64,000 nucleotides of DNA from CAWAMR01 sp963783095 (GTDB lineage Bacteria > Planctomycetota > Planctomycetia > Gemmatales > Gemmataceae), in contig CAWAMR010000021.1 of the NCBI GenBank assembly GCA_963783095.1, positions 144,825 through 208,824 on the forward strand, read 5' to 3'. A program made the translations under genes and the position numbers. A model generated the notes under the pieces. That model was not told the origin of the DNA. It saw only the letters and a program-made list of their open reading frames with translations, and searched no databases. Positions within the stretch are counted from its first letter, which is position 1, and each line of letters starts with the position of its first letter. Positions 1 through 9,129 of the stretch are shown piece after piece.

Positions 1-688
1 GATCACGACATACACGCCTTCCTTTGGCAAGAGCGTTGCCACTCCCTCGAGATTGGCGGTCGGGAAGCCAAGGGAATGTCCCCGATAAGCGCCGTGAACC
101 ACCGTTCCACGAATGCGGTAGGGGCGATTGAGTAGCGCTGTCGCCTCGTCGATGTAGCCCAATACCAGGGCATCTCTTACCCTGCTGCTCGATACGGGAT
201 CTGAGCCGCGCGGCGAAAGGGGCAATCTCGCGGAAGCCGATTTTCGCGTCCGAGCAGAGTTGGCTGAGAAGTTCATTTGAGCCGGCCCGATCTTTCCCGA
301 AGCGGAAATTGAAACCTTCAACGATACCTCGAGGCTGCAATTGATCGCACAGAACATGCTTAAAAAAGGCATCGGGGCTTAGGTTTAATAGTTCCGTGGA
401 GGTACGAAGAACCACGACATGATCGGTACCGATCCGATGAAGTTGTTCGACCCGTTCTTCAATCGTGGTGAGCGGCAACATGTATCGATCCGGATCCAAT
501 AGACACAACGGGTGCGGATCGAACGTGACCGCGATCGCCGGGGCATTCATCGATTTGGCAAGTGCGATCGTTTCGCGCAAGAGGGCAGCATGCCCAAGAT
601 GAACGCCATCGAAATTGCCGACGCTGACTACGCCACGACGACACGTTTCGGGTGGGTTTTCATGCCAATTCAGAACCGTCGTAGCCAT
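1..688 (-). CDS. ribF: Bifunctional riboflavin kinase/FAD synthetase, 3' end outside window, one frameshift
   Basis: Converts riboflavin to FMN and FMN to FAD in the cytoplasm. Translated from the ATG at 688, the N-terminal FAD synthetase domain shows VGNFDGVHLGH (nucleotidyltransferase motif) and TFDPHP, followed by VEGFNFRFGK. The frame breaks at about 217-226 inside a run of four C residues; reading one base later continues as SSSRVRDAL and then the flavokinase domain with GHSLGFPTANL. The gene runs off the window edge, so the kinase C-terminus is not seen. A single extra C explains the break and the protein is coherent on both sides, so I regard it as a functional gene with a sequence error. 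It is divergent from rnpB. Confidence 0.9.
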   Translation of the reverse strand, partial: MATTVLNWHENPPETCRRGVVSVGNFDGVHLGHAALLRETIALAKSMNAPAIAVTFDPHPLCLLDPDRYMLPLTTIEERVEQLHRIGTDHVVVLRTSTELLNLSPDAFFKHVLCDQLQPRGIVEGFNFRFGKDRAGSNELLSQLCSDAKIGFREIAPFAARLRSRIEQQGKRCPGIGLHRRGDSATQSPLPHSWNGGSRRLSGTFPWLPDRQSRGSGNALAKGRRVCRD

Positions 689-846
689 GTTTACTCCGAA
701 CTTTGCAGGAGGATGGTCGCTCTCTACTAATGATACCACAAGGAATTGCGTGCGGCAGGCATTCTTGTGTGTCAGTGTAACTCAGCAGACAGGAATTTCT
801 GCCCCACGGAAATCCGGGAATTCCAACAAACACTGCGGGGATTCGG

Positions 847-852
847 TACAAT
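847..852 (+). promoter_or_regulatory. Probable -10 box of the rnpB promoter
   Basis: TACAAT lies about 9 bases before the first paired base of the RNase P RNA, the right spacing for a housekeeping sigma factor. A -35 element is not clear; the best candidate, TTCCAA at 821-826, is about 20 bases upstream, longer than ideal. Position relative to rnpB is the main support. Confidence 0.4.
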
Positions 853-860
853 GAATTTTT

Positions 861-1359
861 CCGCGAGCCGGACGGATGGTCGCTGCTGGCTTCGGCCAGG
901 AAGAGGAAAGTCCGGGCTCCATAGGGCGCGATGGTGGGTAACGCCCACCGTCCTCGTCGCGGACTCTCCCGGAGGCCCCGCGCTGAGGAAAGGGAAAGTG
1001 CAACAGAAAGTATACCGCCGTCGGGAGGGATGAGGGATGAGGGATGAAGTAGAATGGTAAGGCACCGTTTTTTTGCATGTCTACGTTCATCCCGTCATCC
1101 CTACATCCCTCCCGGAGGTAAGGGTGAAACGGTGGGGGAGCGCAAGTTCCTTAATGTAAGAGCCCACCAGCAGCCGGGTGACCGGCTGGCTCGGCAAACC
1201 CCATCGGGAGCAAGGTCAAATAGGGGAGCAGGGTCTGCCCGGCCCGTTACGACTCCCGGGTAGACCGCTCGATCCTCGGGCAACCGGGGGGCTAGATAAA
1301 TGACCGTCGCCGGAGGGAAAACCTCCGGAACAGAACCCGGCTTACAGGCCGGCTCGCGG
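861..1359 (+). ncRNA. rnpB: RNase P RNA, bacterial type A
   Basis: Catalytic RNA that matures the 5' end of tRNAs. The ends pair: CCGCGAGCCGG at 861-871 with CCGGCTCGCGG at 1349-1359 (helix P1). Conserved blocks follow in the expected order: GAGGAAAGTCCGGGCTCC near 901, ACAGAAA near 1003, GGTAAGGGTGAAACGGTG near 1117, AGAGCCCACC near 1159, GCAAACCCC near 1193, AGATAAATGACCGTC near 1294 and ACAGAACCCGGCTTAC near 1330. At about 500 nt it is longer than the usual 350-400. The excess lies largely in one hairpin (1021-1115) at the P12 position, built from three copies of GAGGGAT pairing with a matching 3' arm. The identification is certain; the exact ends are from P1 pairing. Confidence 0.97.
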
Positions 1360-1565
1360 GAAAGACCGGGAAGGATACCGTTTCAAGGAGCTTAAGGCGC
1401 CGGCATAATCGTCAAATTCGTTAAATTTATCCCATAATGTGAATATCTCTTGCCCCGTGCATTCTACCGGATTGACCGGCGCTGTGGGTTTTGAGTAGAG
1501 TGGCATGGACTGGGGATTCTCACATTCAAACCCCGGCGAGCGCTGGGTATCGAGGGAGTCCGCCG

Positions 1566-1866
1566 ATGACTCCGTTTCCACCGAACGACCGATCTGGTGA
1601 TTCCCGTTTCTCTCCCAATCGGGCAGGTCCGACACCACGTTACCGCATAATTTTGCACCGCACGCCGGACAAGGAACTCATGTTCATTGTCCGCACAGTG
1701 ATGGAGCTCACGCACTTTGGACTGTGCAGAAGCGGTCCATCGAATGTGGGAATCGTATCACTGGGACCGCTCGCAAGTTCTGGTAACACACCTGGAACTT
1801 GCGGAGCTTTACCTGGAGCAGTTCGCCGATCGGGGACTGAAAGTGTCTCTGGAGCCGGCGGGGTAG
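1566..1866 (+). CDS. clpS: ClpS-like ATP-dependent protease adaptor, one frameshift
   Basis: ClpS hands N-degron substrates to ClpA/ClpC. From the ATG at 1566 the first part reads a proline-rich tail, then RYRIILHRTPDKELMFIV and VMELTHFGL. About 1722-1729 the frame moves by one base and continues AEAVHRMWESYHWDRSQVL, then THLELAELYLEQF and ends GLKVSLEPAG at the TAG of 1864-1866. This matches ClpS layout: a beta strand with an R/N-rich loop, a helix with the (A/H)xxMxE-type pattern and the closing EPA motif. Length, about 100 residues, fits. One extra T in CTGTGCA explains the break. No clpA lies next to it. Recognised from the pattern without a database search. Confidence 0.7.
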
Positions 1867-1893
1867 CTCGGAAGATCCCGGTTGCTCGTACAT

Positions 1894-2028
1894 GTTTAGC
1901 CAAAGGCAACGGCGAACCCCATGCGTAAGCTTGGGGTTTAAAGAGTCAGGGTCGGCATGCTGGCAAACACCCCCACGCTTACACATGGGGTTCGCCGTTG
2001 GGTAGCAATGATGGCATTTGGGCTAAAC
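1894..2028. repeat. Long imperfect intergenic palindrome
   Basis: The outer arms GTTTAGCC...GGCTAAAC and the inner arms GGCGAACCCCATG / CATGGGGTTCGCC pair across a central loop. It fills the gap between the + strand clpS and the - strand TetR gene, so it may act as a two-way terminator. It is one of many long palindromes in this window and has its own sequence family. Confidence 0.75.
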
Positions 2029-2093
2029 TGAGACGGTTGCTCCGCAACCGGCATGAAATGGGCTGCCACACTGCCTGATAAAATCGGCATATT

Positions 2094-2735
2094 CTAAACA
2101 TCCATCTTCAGAATCCCATGCAGGAATGTATCCAGAACGGGAACGGGAAGTTCATCCGCTTTTTCGCCGGAAGTCACGGGCAAAAGAGCGGACCCCAGAA
2201 GAAAGCGAAAGCAATCCTGCGCGGCGATCCGCGTGTCCGGCACGCGACGAAAAATGCCCGCTTGCTGCCCGGCCTGCAAGAGCCAGACCAGGGGAGCTAC
2301 CGCGTGGTGCAAACAGACAAGCGCTGCCTCCTGTTCTTCGGGTTCCGACGGTGCGAATAACGCATGTGTCAGCAATCGGAAGAGACTCGCCTCTTGTCGC
2401 GACGTGCGCAGAAATCGATCTGCAAAGCCGTTCAAGATCGCCAGGAGGTCGGGGGCCGGTTGATCTACCGCCAACTCTGTGGCAGGCTGGACGATCCAGC
2501 CCTGCCAGGTTTCCAAAATCGCGGTGAACAAAGTTGACTTGGCAGCAAACGATTTGCGTAAAACTCCCGGCGACATCTTCGATGCCTCCGCGATTAGCTC
2601 CAGGGTTGTATCAGCGTAGCCGCGTGAAGTAAACAGTCGCGTTGCAATCTCGATGATGATGTGCTCGCGCTGGGCCTTGGGTAGGCGGGATGTCGTTCCC
2701 TTGCGACCCTTGCCATCGTTGCCCGCTGTCGGCAT
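2094..2735 (-). CDS. TetR/AcrR family transcriptional regulator
   Basis: A 213-residue one-domain repressor-type protein. Residues about 20-65 form the TetR helix-turn-helix: REHIIIEIATRLF, then GYADTTLELIAEAS and the recognition segment ending in KSFAAKSTLF. The rest is a helical ligand-binding domain without recognisable specificity. The ATG at 2735 is preceded by GAGGA at suitable spacing. It lies downstream of and on the same strand as the DUF6268 protein gene; a regulatory link is possible but not shown. The target and inducer are unknown. Confidence 0.9.
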   Translation of the reverse strand: MPTAGNDGKGRKGTTSRLPKAQREHIIIEIATRLFTSRGYADTTLELIAEASKMSPGVLRKSFAAKSTLFTAILETWQGWIVQPATELAVDQPAPDLLAILNGFADRFLRTSRQEASLFRLLTHALFAPSEPEEQEAALVCLHHAVAPLVWLLQAGQQAGIFRRVPDTRIAAQDCFRFLLGSALLPVTSGEKADELPVPVLDTFLHGILKMDV

Positions 2736-2854
2736 GCAATCCTCGTCGCGCTCAACTTTTCGAGTGTGCCTCCCGGCTAGATTACGAACCGGATACCGGG
2801 AGTATACGTTTGAATCGGCAAACCGATCGACAAGAAGTGAGTCTTTTGGTCGTT

Positions 2855-4081
2855 TTAGAACATCCAGCGGAAATTCAATGATAGGAACGCCCCGGAGCCG
2901 ATATCGATCCGATCATTGTTGCGATCGGTATAGGTTACGCCGATGAAGTAAAAACGGTCGAACGCGTAACCGCCGGATAATTCCAGCATGGCCTTGGGTG
3001 TGAAGCGATATTGGATGCCGGTTGCCAGACGCTTTTCGTAGTAGAGCAGCCTATCTTCGACGTCGGGGCGGTCGGCAAGATACGACGCATCGTTGTTCCA
3101 GGAAAACCCCGTGAAGACATTAAACTTGCGCGTGACTCTCCAGGAAACCCGGGCATTCACCGTTCGAACCGGGACATACGAGAGATTCACAAAAATGTTT
3201 TCCCAGGGCCGCCACATGATCATGAAGGGCAAGCCGATGTTCATCATAAAATCATCGGTCGGCCGCCATTGATAGGCCGCCATCGGGATCGGGTAAGGAA
3301 GTTCCCCCGTCGGGGCATACGACAAACCGAACATCCACGAGTTCCTTTCCCCGGAGGGTACGCGCAGGAAAGCGCTGACGCTGCCGTTAATGTCGTTGAT
3401 GTTTTCAAAGGGTTTATCGCTTGCGGAGCCGACGCTGGCCATTACCGTTCCCATCCAGCCGTTGGTGAACATGTGAGTATAGTTGACGCCGAGATTGACA
3501 TTCCAGATTTCATCGGGAAATACAATCTTGGAGGTGGGAAAAACGGCATCCGATTGATAGAGACTATTACGGACATTGGTGGTTATCGCGAGAGCATCCG
3601 GGCCGTCCCGCCAGACCGGCATCAGTACGGAAATATTCTGGCGCACCACGCCCAAATGGGCATCTTGGCCGGACACCGATTGCGAGGGATAATACGTTGT
3701 ACCGTAGCTCACCATGGGGTTTCTGGGAATGCCCATCCCAAAACCGCCGATACCGAATCCTCCAAGCCCGCCGATGCCGCCCGTGCCGCCAAAGCCGCCG
3801 AAGTTATTGAATCCATTCATCCCGCCAAGACTATTATTCTGATTGCTTGGATCGTTATTTTGCGGATCCTTTCCCGTCTGATCCCAGGGCAGGTCCGGCT
3901 GCTCCGCAGGCAGATTCACAGTGTCCCAAAAGCTCGGCGCAGGCTTTTCCGGTACTGGCTCCTCGTCCGAGGGCGGAGTCGGGGCGGGATCGGCAATGAC
4001 TCGTTGGGAAAACAAGAGGATTGCAACGACTACAAAGCATTCAACGAGAGCGCCGAGTTTTGACACGCCGAGACGCTTCAT
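2855..4081 (-). CDS. Secreted outer-membrane beta-barrel-like protein (DUF6268 type)
   Basis: A 408-residue exported protein. It begins with a signal peptide (residues about 1-30, hydrophobic VVVAILLFSQ then an A-D cleavage region), followed by a Pro/Glu-rich stretch and a Gly/Asn/Phe-rich low-complexity segment (about 90-125). From about 150 on it consists of alternating aromatic strands such as LGVNYTHMF, FMMNIGLPFMIMWRP and IFVNLSYVPVRTVNARVSW, and it ends in NFRWMF, a terminal aromatic as in outer-membrane barrels. This pattern resembles DUF6268 proteins, which are common in planctomycetes; the family name is from memory. AGGAAG precedes the ATG. Function unknown, perhaps a porin-like surface protein. 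Confidence 0.75.
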   Translation of the reverse strand: MKRLGVSKLGALVECFVVVAILLFSQRVIADPAPTPPSDEEPVPEKPAPSFWDTVNLPAEQPDLPWDQTGKDPQNNDPSNQNNSLGGMNGFNNFGGFGGTGGIGGLGGFGIGGFGMGIPRNPMVSYGTTYYPSQSVSGQDAHLGVVRQNISVLMPVWRDGPDALAITTNVRNSLYQSDAVFPTSKIVFPDEIWNVNLGVNYTHMFTNGWMGTVMASVGSASDKPFENINDINGSVSAFLRVPSGERNSWMFGLSYAPTGELPYPIPMAAYQWRPTDDFMMNIGLPFMIMWRPWENIFVNLSYVPVRTVNARVSWRVTRKFNVFTGFSWNNDASYLADRPDVEDRLLYYEKRLATGIQYRFTPKAMLELSGGYAFDRFYFIGVTYTDRNNDRIDIGSGAFLSLNFRWMF

Positions 4082-4274
4082 GGCTGCTTCCTGCTCAACG
4101 CATGAGCAAAGAAATTTCGCATGGTTTTAAGCAGAATCCCCTCTGAGCAAGGCATATATCAGCAACTTGCAGAAAAGAAAGGGAAATAGCTAAAGTTCGC
4201 CGCCGCAAAATGAGACAACGATGAGTTGCCCGAAGCATCGAACCTTGGAGGAGGGTCTCGCTTGCATGTAGGCC

Positions 4275-4427
4275 ACAACGTGGGGTAAGCATCTCGCTTG
4301 GCCATGAGGCGAGATATGCCACGCCGTACGTAGGGCAAGCGTCTCGCTTGCCCATCCGCCGATGTCGAAGGCGAGGCGGACGCTTGCTACAAATGACGGG
4401 CAAGCGAGACGCTTACCCCACGTTGGC
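4275..4427. repeat. Intergenic inverted repeat between divergent genes
   Basis: The gap 4082-4508 holds no gene. Arm ACGTGGGGTAAGC at 4278 pairs with GCTTACCCCACGT near 4411, and internal copies of GCAAGCGTCTCGCTTGC type sequence repeat in both orientations. The promoters for the divergent DUF6268 and DUF1080 genes must lie in this gap, on either side of the repeat. Confidence 0.75.
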
Positions 4428-4508
4428 GGTCGCCCAAGTGTCTCGTTCTCTGCCAGGCAAAGCATACAATGTTCTCCACTGCTTTGATCCCTTTCCTGGA
4501 GAAGCCAC

Positions 4509-5646
4509 ATGTCCCGCCTGTTGTCGATTTTGGCGATGCTGACCGCTACCTGCATCAGTCATGCGGAGGAGAAGCCCAAACCCAACACGCTCACCGATAA
4601 AGAGATTCGAGACGGATGGATCTTGTTGTTTGATGGAGAGACCACCTTTGGTTGGAAGACGGAAGGCGACGTCACAGTAAAAGATGGGATTCTCACGGTC
4701 GGCGGGAAGAATGGCGGGTCCATCGAAACGACGACTTCCTTCGGTCATTCTGAAGTCTTTTTTGAATTCACAGTTGACGGAGACGCACGGATTGAAAGAG
4801 CGAACGACTCGATTTCGCCTGCCTATGACGGAGGCAAGTCCGGCGTTAGCTATCAAGGATTAGAGTGGGCCACCGCCCGGTGGCCGTCAGGAAACCGAAT
4901 GAAGAAGCAAAACGCATGGGATTTCTTTCATCGGTCCCTCAGCATAAACATTGGTCTCTTTGCGGATCCCAAAGACGATTTAGTGCTGAAGAAACTTCGA
5001 TTCAAGGCTCCCAAGAAGGCATCGATAAAGATCCGCAGTGTTCAGCTTCGACCAACCGGCACGCAGCCCATTTTCAACGGCAAGACTCTCGAAGGCTGGA
5101 AAGTCTTTCCCGGCGAGAAATACAAATCCAAATACTCCGTCACTCCCGAAGGCTGGCTCAACGTCAAAGACGGCCCAGGCGACTTGCAGACGGCAAAGCA
5201 ATATGCCGACTTTACTCTTCAACTGGAGTGCATCAGCAACGGCAAAATGCTCAACAGCGGTATTTTCTTTCGCTGTCTCGCCGACCAGTATCAAAAAGGC
5301 TATGAAGTGCAGATTCAGAATGGGTTTATCGATAAAGACCGCACCAAACCGATCGATTACGGCACCGGGGCGATCTATCGTCGGGTAAAAGGCGCGCAAG
5401 GTTGTTTCCAACGACAAGGAATGGTTCACCATGACCGTCATCGCGCAGGGCAAACACTTCGCGACCTGGGTCAACGGCTACCAGACCGTTGACTGGATCG
5501 ATGACCGCAAGGAGAGCGAAAATGCCCGCGAAGGATGCAAGACCGGCAAAGGACACATCAGTATACAAGGCCATGACCCGACCACCGATTTGAGTTTTCG
5601 AAACATCCGAATTGCTGAATTTCCGCTCACCAAGGAACCCAAATGA
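4509..5646 (+). CDS. Secreted protein with two DUF1080 (3-keto-disaccharide hydrolase-like) domains, one frameshift
   Basis: Signal peptide (residues 1-20, ending SHAEE) followed by two concanavalin-like DUF1080 modules. The first (about 30-175) has GWILLFDGETTFGWK; the second (about 187-380) has PIFNGKTLEGWK, NSGIFFRC and VWINGYQ-like VNGYQTVDW. At about 5386-5398 the frame shifts by one base (GTAAAAGGCGCGC) and continues KVVSNDKEWFTMT to the TGA at 5644-5646. DUF1080 proteins bind or cleave modified sugars in the periplasm. The stop overlaps the next start in ATGA, so the two genes are translationally coupled. The shift looks like one extra G; both domains are intact. Confidence 0.85.
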
Positions 5647-7758
5647 AACTCGTTGCTATCGCATTAGCATTGATGTCGCTGATTGCATCTCGCGCAGATG
5701 CCCAGCTGCACTACACGGAAGCCAGGAAGGATAGCAACGGCTTTCTCGTCCACCCCGTCGAATCGGAATTCCAGAAAGGTACAACTCAGATCCGCGTGTT
5801 GTTGCCGGATTCTCTTCGGTAAAGATCGAGTCTATCCCGTCGTATACGTGCTACCCGTCGAGGCGCAAAATGAAAGCCACTTCGGCGATGGCTTGCTGGA
5901 AATCAAAAAGCGAAATCTGCACAACCAACATCCTGCAATTTACGTTGCTCCTACATTCTCGGACCTGCCCTGGTATGCCGATCATCCCTCCGACAAAAAC
6001 GTCCACCAGGAAAGCTATTTTCTGAAGGATGTTCTCCCCTTCATCGAACAGCATTACCCTGCAATGAAAGAATCCCGAGGGCGATTGCTTTTGGGTTTCA
6101 GTAAATCGGGTTGGGGAGCGTGGTCGTTACTGTTGCGCCATCCCGATCGCTTTGGCAAAGCCGCTGCGTGGGATGCCCCGATGATGATGAACCGGCCCGG
6201 CCCTTTTGGGAGCGGTTCCATCTTCGGGACTGCCGAGAACTTTCAGAATTATCAGATTTCCAAATTGTTGGAGCATTCGGCAGATGACGTGAAGAAAAGG
6301 AGCCGACTCATTCTGCTCGGTGTTGGGAATTTCGCCAGCGATCACGAGAAAATGCATGCTTTTCTAAGCGAGAGGAAGATTCCGCACACCTACAGGGATA
6401 CTCCTCAGCGCAAGCACGACTGGCATACCGGCTGGGTTGAGGAAGCGGTTGCCATGCTTCTTGCCGAGGAGGTAAAAGAGCTTCCGCTGCGTGTCGGAGC
6501 GTCAGCGGTCGAGATACCTGCCGATGATTCGATGGTGATCGGCGGGAGCATTCACGCAAGTTTCGCCAAGGGACAGGAAGGCAAGCTTCGGGCAGTCGCC
6601 GTGGTGATTGAAAAGCCGGGTTCCGGCAAAGTGGCCATTGTCGCCTGCGATGCCTTGTTTGTTACGCGCGATCTGATGGATCCCATTGTGGAAGAGATCG
6701 CCAAAGACTGCAACATCCCGGCCGAGAACATCCTTATCAACGCGACTCACACCCATTCCGCGCCGTCAACCGGAACCGTTCACGGCTACAAACGCGACGA
6801 AGCCTTTTGTCGAAACATGCAGCGCTCGATCGTGAAGGCGGTCAAAGAAGCCAACGAAAAACGACTGGTGGGGGCTGCGAGCTTCCAGTTTTGGCTCGGA
6901 GAAGAATCTTCTGTCGGGCAGAATAGCCGTCAGCTTTTGAAAGATAACACTATTTACTGGATCGGCCCACGCGATGAATTCGTTCGTCCAACCGGCCCCT
7001 TCGACCCGGAGCTTCCCGTTCTCGCTTTCCGCGACGATAAGAACAAACTCCTCGCCACGATCTTCAACCACTCGACTCACACTATCGGCTCCCGCAAAGG
7101 AGGCGTGCGTTCACCCTCCTTCTACGGACTGGCCTGTCAGGAACTGGAGGCGGAACTGGGCGGAACGGTTTGCTTCCTCGAAGGGGCGTCAGGCTCCACG
7201 CACAACCTGACGCTCAAAACCGATGAGATGGCAATACGGATCAAGAAGGCCGTGAAAGATGGTCTCGAAAAAGCCCAGCCAAGACCGGTGAATCGTATTG
7301 CCGCACTGAAGAAGAAATTCACTTTCAAGATTCGCCGTTTCGATGAAGAGAAAGAGCAGGCCGCCGTTTCGTCTTACTGCAAGAAGATGGCCGGCAAGCA
7401 GGGTGACAGTTATACCGAAGTCTTTCAAAATCAACGAAAGATGCTGGCACCACTGCAAGGACAGGAACGAAGCACCTGGTTGCAGACGATCGTAATCGGC
7501 GATGTGGCGATCGTGGGAGTACCGGCGGAATATTTCACGATCCTCGGCCAGGAGATCAAACGGCGTTCACCCTATCGGTATACGTATGTTGCCGAACTGG
7601 CCAACGACTGGATCGGCTACTTGCCGGATAAGAAAGCATTCGACCTGGGAGGGTATCAGACTTGGACCGGCTTGCATAGTTATGCCGACCCCTCCAGCGG
7701 TGAAGCAATCGTCGATGAGGTCGTGAAAATGCTCAAGGAAATGCACGAAAAGAAGTGA
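5643..7758 (+). CDS. Secreted esterase-ceramidase fusion protein, one frameshift
   Basis: It starts at the ATG overlapping the DUF1080 stop, with signal peptide KLVAIALALMSLIAS. The frame shifts by one base at about 5808-5821. The N-terminal half is an esterase D-like alpha/beta hydrolase: VYPVVYVLPVEA, the nucleophile elbow GFSKSGWGAWSLL and a late HDWHTGW that can supply the histidine. From residue about 285 a neutral/alkaline ceramidase-like domain follows: LRVGASAVEIP, then the zinc-site motif NATHTHSAPSTG, FNHSTHT and a closing VAELANDWIGYLP. The usual ceramidase nucleophile motif GDVSPN is replaced by GASGSTHN, so the substrate may be another amide or ester. The fusion is clear in one continuous frame from 5820 to 7758. 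Confidence 0.8.
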
Positions 7759-7825
7759 GCCAAGACGACTCACTTATTGTGAAGAACCCGAATCGCCGAT
7801 TATAATGCAACTCATGGAGATAACC

Positions 7826-8206
7826 ATGATTGAACTAACCCCCGAACAACAGCAAATCCTGGATGCTTCCAACGGCTCACCGCCGATCGTGATCGATCCT
7901 CGAACGGCAAAGACCTACGTCTTGGTTCCAAAAGCCCCGGAGCCGGTCGATTTTGAAATTCCCGAAGGCATCCGCCGCTCCCGAGCCGCGCTGCGTCGCG
8001 ATTTGCCGGAATTGCTGGCGCGTCGCCGAAACCGTGGCAAACTGGTCTGTTATGCGCAAGAGGAACGCGTCGGGATAAGCCATGACTACGCCGGACTTAT
8101 ACTGGAATGCGTTCGTCGAAATATCCCATCCAACGAGTTTATCGTCGAGGTGATTCGGCCAGGAGCGGGAAATGAAGAAGAAATAGAATTTGAACCAAGA
8201 TACTGA
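7826..8206 (+). CDS. Small hypothetical protein with DUF5678-like C-terminus
   Basis: The ATG at 7826 is chosen over the one at 7805 because GGAGA sits five bases before it. The 126-residue product starts MIELTPEQQQIL and has SPPIVIDPRTAKTYVLV, a pattern frequent in small planctomycete proteins and similar to the N-terminal part of antitoxin-like proteins. Its C-terminal half, NRGKLVCYAQEERVGI and CVRRNIPSNEFIVEVI, resembles the DUF5678 unit. It follows the esterase-ceramidase gene by about 65 bases on the same strand. No toxin gene adjoins it. Function unknown. Confidence 0.6.
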   Translation: MIELTPEQQQILDASNGSPPIVIDPRTAKTYVLVPKAPEPVDFEIPEGIRRSRAALRRDLPELLARRRNRGKLVCYAQEERVGISHDYAGLILECVRRNIPSNEFIVEVIRPGAGNEEEIEFEPRY

Positions 8207-8402
8207 TTCCACCAGGGAATGCGTTAATTATGCCCATTTTGCTTGACCACTCCCCCTTCCTTGACCACTCAACCGAAGTCGCAGTTCGGGGCGAAAGAAT
8301 TGATTCTGAAAATAGACGGCCAAAAGCGTCAGACAACTTTGCGGACTCCAATGAAGTGGTGGCCACTCTTTTAGCTGTTGCACCGTAATTCCTCAGTGGA
8401 AT

Positions 8403-8984
8403 CTACTTCCTCCGAAATCGCCGAATAAGCCTGCTTATGGCATTGCCTGCCTGTTCCGGCTCCACGACGACTTCGCGAGGTTGTACAATTCGACCCAATA
8501 ACACATGTTCCCATTGAGGTAGAAGGTCGCCTTCCCGTCGTACCAACCGGCTATCGATTGCCACACATTCTCCTGCAATGGCATGCCCTCGGGCTTCTAT
8601 GATCGTTCTGCAATAGTGGACCCGTTTCCGACACTGATCGCAAAAACGAACCGTCTGATCCTTCGTTGCCTGGAGATTGTTCCACTGCTTCGGACAAACA
8701 AACTCAAACTTCACCCGGCAATTCTCGATCTTCACCCTCGCCACAACGGCGATCCACGGAATGGGCAGGCCGACCATCAGTTGTTTCAGTTCATCTCGGA
8801 ATAGCATTTGACGCGGATGGTTGTCGGGTAACTGGGCCAGTTCGTGATCGATGCGCAGAAATCGAGATTTGGTTACGGATTCGGCATCTCCGCGTTCTTC
8901 CAGCCAGTCGGCGTAGACGAGACGAGTGACGTTATCCGCGGGATTGGACAGGATCTTCGCCAGAAAGGCATCTTCATCGGTCAT
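8403..8984 (-). CDS. TIGR02996-domain protein
   Basis: 193 residues. The first 45 form the planctomycete TIGR02996 domain: MTDEDAFLAKILSNPADN, LVYADWLEERGD and FLRIDHELAQL. The remainder is a short domain with CPKQWNNLQ, then CDQCRKRVHYC, a likely metal-binding cysteine cluster, and an Arg-rich end. In this lineage the TIGR02996 domain is usually joined to repeats or small domains; its role is unknown. The ATG at 8984 starts the motif directly. It is divergent from the serine hydrolase gene. Confidence 0.85.
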   Translation of the reverse strand: MTDEDAFLAKILSNPADNVTRLVYADWLEERGDAESVTKSRFLRIDHELAQLPDNHPRQMLFRDELKQLMVGLPIPWIAVVARVKIENCRVKFEFVCPKQWNNLQATKDQTVRFCDQCRKRVHYCRTIIEARGHAIAGECVAIDSRLVRREGDLLPQWEHVLLGRIVQPREVVVEPEQAGNAISRLIRRFRRK

Positions 8985-9129
8985 GGATGATTCTCCAGAA
9001 GGAATCGTTTTTTTCTCTTTCGGATCTGTTTTTCGTGCAATTCGGCCTCGTTACAGCGTTCGCTCTTACGCTATCATCTCATGAGTGGGACACAGTTGCA
9101 ATTGGACGGGTTCACCAGGATCAATCGCC

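Noticed and set aside
1640..1986. Minus-strand open frames opposite the clpS region
   Set aside because: No recognisable protein features, while the + strand gives ClpS motifs in two joined frames.
3011..4063. 350-residue open frame on the + strand
   Set aside because: It lies antisense to the DUF6268 gene and has no domain or signal; composition follows the other strand.
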